Shown here: piece by piece, positions 63,801 to 64,000 of the stretch
Position numbering within the stretch: the stretch's first letter is position 1
Layout of the letters: every line of letters starts with the position of its first letter
Source of the DNA: a virus
IMG/VR virus record: IMGVR_UViG_3300046318_000439
Span: 124,001-188,000 of that record
Length of the DNA: 64,000 bases
Direction: 5' to 3' (one strand)
Program-made: the position numbers and the translations under genes
The notes under the pieces: generated by a model
What the model saw: only the letters and a program-made list of their open reading frames with translations
The model's database searches: none
What the model was told of the DNA's origin: nothing

Positions 63801-64000
63801 CAGTAAGTTCCTTCACTGAAAGGATCGCGTTCACTGAAGTTGATAAAGTTATCAGCTTCTTCTTGGATTTCATCGTTTTGTGCAGTAGGATCTATAACGT
63901 CAATATCATAGGATTCTTGCAATAAGGAGAATCCATCTTCTAATCTAAGCTCAAGACGTGACTCTGTAGATATTGCAAAGTTGTTAAGCTCAATGTTGTA
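63800..64000 (-). CDS. 14: C-terminal part of neck protein gp14 (cut by the window edge)
   Basis: The last 66 residues of a frame that continues beyond the window. It reads YNIELNNFAISTESRLELRL, then DGFSLLQESYDIDVIDPTAQ and ends NFSERDPFSEGTY. Position before gp15 and the acidic end with FSEG fit neck protein gp14. Identity is inferred mainly from gene order. Confidence 0.78.
   Translation of the reverse strand, partial: YNIELNNFAISTESRLELRLEDGFSLLQESYDIDVIDPTAQNDEIQEEADNFINFSERDPFSEGTY

Noticed and set aside
1-64000. CRISPR array, insertion sequence or integrase/attachment site
   Set aside because: No regular spaced direct repeats, transposase, integrase or inverted-repeat-bounded element was seen; the mobile genes are homing endonucleases.

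Overview
This window is about 64 kb of the genome of a T4-like tailed phage (myovirus). It carries the T4 replication set (gp41, gp43, gp44/62, gp45, gp46/47, gp55, gp61, UvsX, UvsY, UvsW, RegA). It also carries the T4 head and tail block in the usual order (gp14, 15, 16, 17, 18, 19, 20, 67/68-like proteins, 21, 22, 23). The base composition is AT-rich. All genes but one lie on the minus strand, so transcription runs from high to low coordinates. Hsp20, peptide deformylase, a QueD-like enzyme and several small conserved genes recall marine and freshwater T4-like phages. A GH19 endolysin with an embedded spanin pair points to a Gram-negative host. I see no photosynthesis genes, and the host cannot be named from the sequence.

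Layout from high to low coordinate: 64.0-50.5 kb holds virion genes (neck, terminase, sheath, tube, portal, prohead core and protease, scaffold, capsid), a GIY-YIG endonuclease and UvsY. 50.5-45.2 kb holds UvsW, an Sm-like protein, the late sigma factor gp55 and the gp47/gp46 nuclease. One plus-strand HNH gene (44.5 kb) follows. 44.5-36.8 kb is a metabolic and DNA-modification block: deformylase, QueE, a phosphoribosyltransferase, FolE, a HTH protein, a PD-(D/E)XK protein, a T-fold-like protein, a DpdA-like transglycosylase, dNMP kinase, a dCTP deaminase family protein and a glycosyltransferase. 36.8-32.2 kb holds the clamp, clamp loader and RegA with small proteins and a kinase/nucleotidyltransferase fusion. 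31.7-30.0 kb is an array of tRNAs (Glu, Gly, an unusual one with anticodon TGT, Asn, Tyr), two HNH endonucleases, a tRNA fragment and two structured non-tRNA segments. 29.9-24.1 kb holds two phosphoesterases, a radical SAM protein, a promoter/hairpin/terminator unit in front of phasin-like and Hsp20 genes, and small genes. 24.1-16 kb holds DNA polymerase, a QueD-like enzyme, UvsX, gp41 and a SprT-like protein. 15.8-6.7 kb holds structural or capsid-associated proteins. 6.7-3.7 kb is the lysis cassette. 3.6-0 kb holds primase, ThyX and ribonucleotide reductase.

Most genes overlap or nearly touch, giving long operons. Two promoter classes are visible: host-like TTGAC-N17-TATAAT boxes before early/middle genes, and T4-late TATAAATA boxes before gp18, gp22, gp23 and the 704-residue structural protein.

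The most interesting systems are: (1) a FolE-QueD-QueE-DpdA set, which predicts 7-deazaguanine bases in the phage DNA, with a QueE that has a very long insert in its cysteine motif and no QueC visible; (2) a promoter, about 105-nt structured RNA and terminator in front of the phasin-like/hsp20 operon; (3) a tRNA array with a Ser/Thr hybrid tRNA and a tRNA-like RNA of over 110 nt; (4) an o-spanin gene encoded inside the i-spanin gene in another frame.
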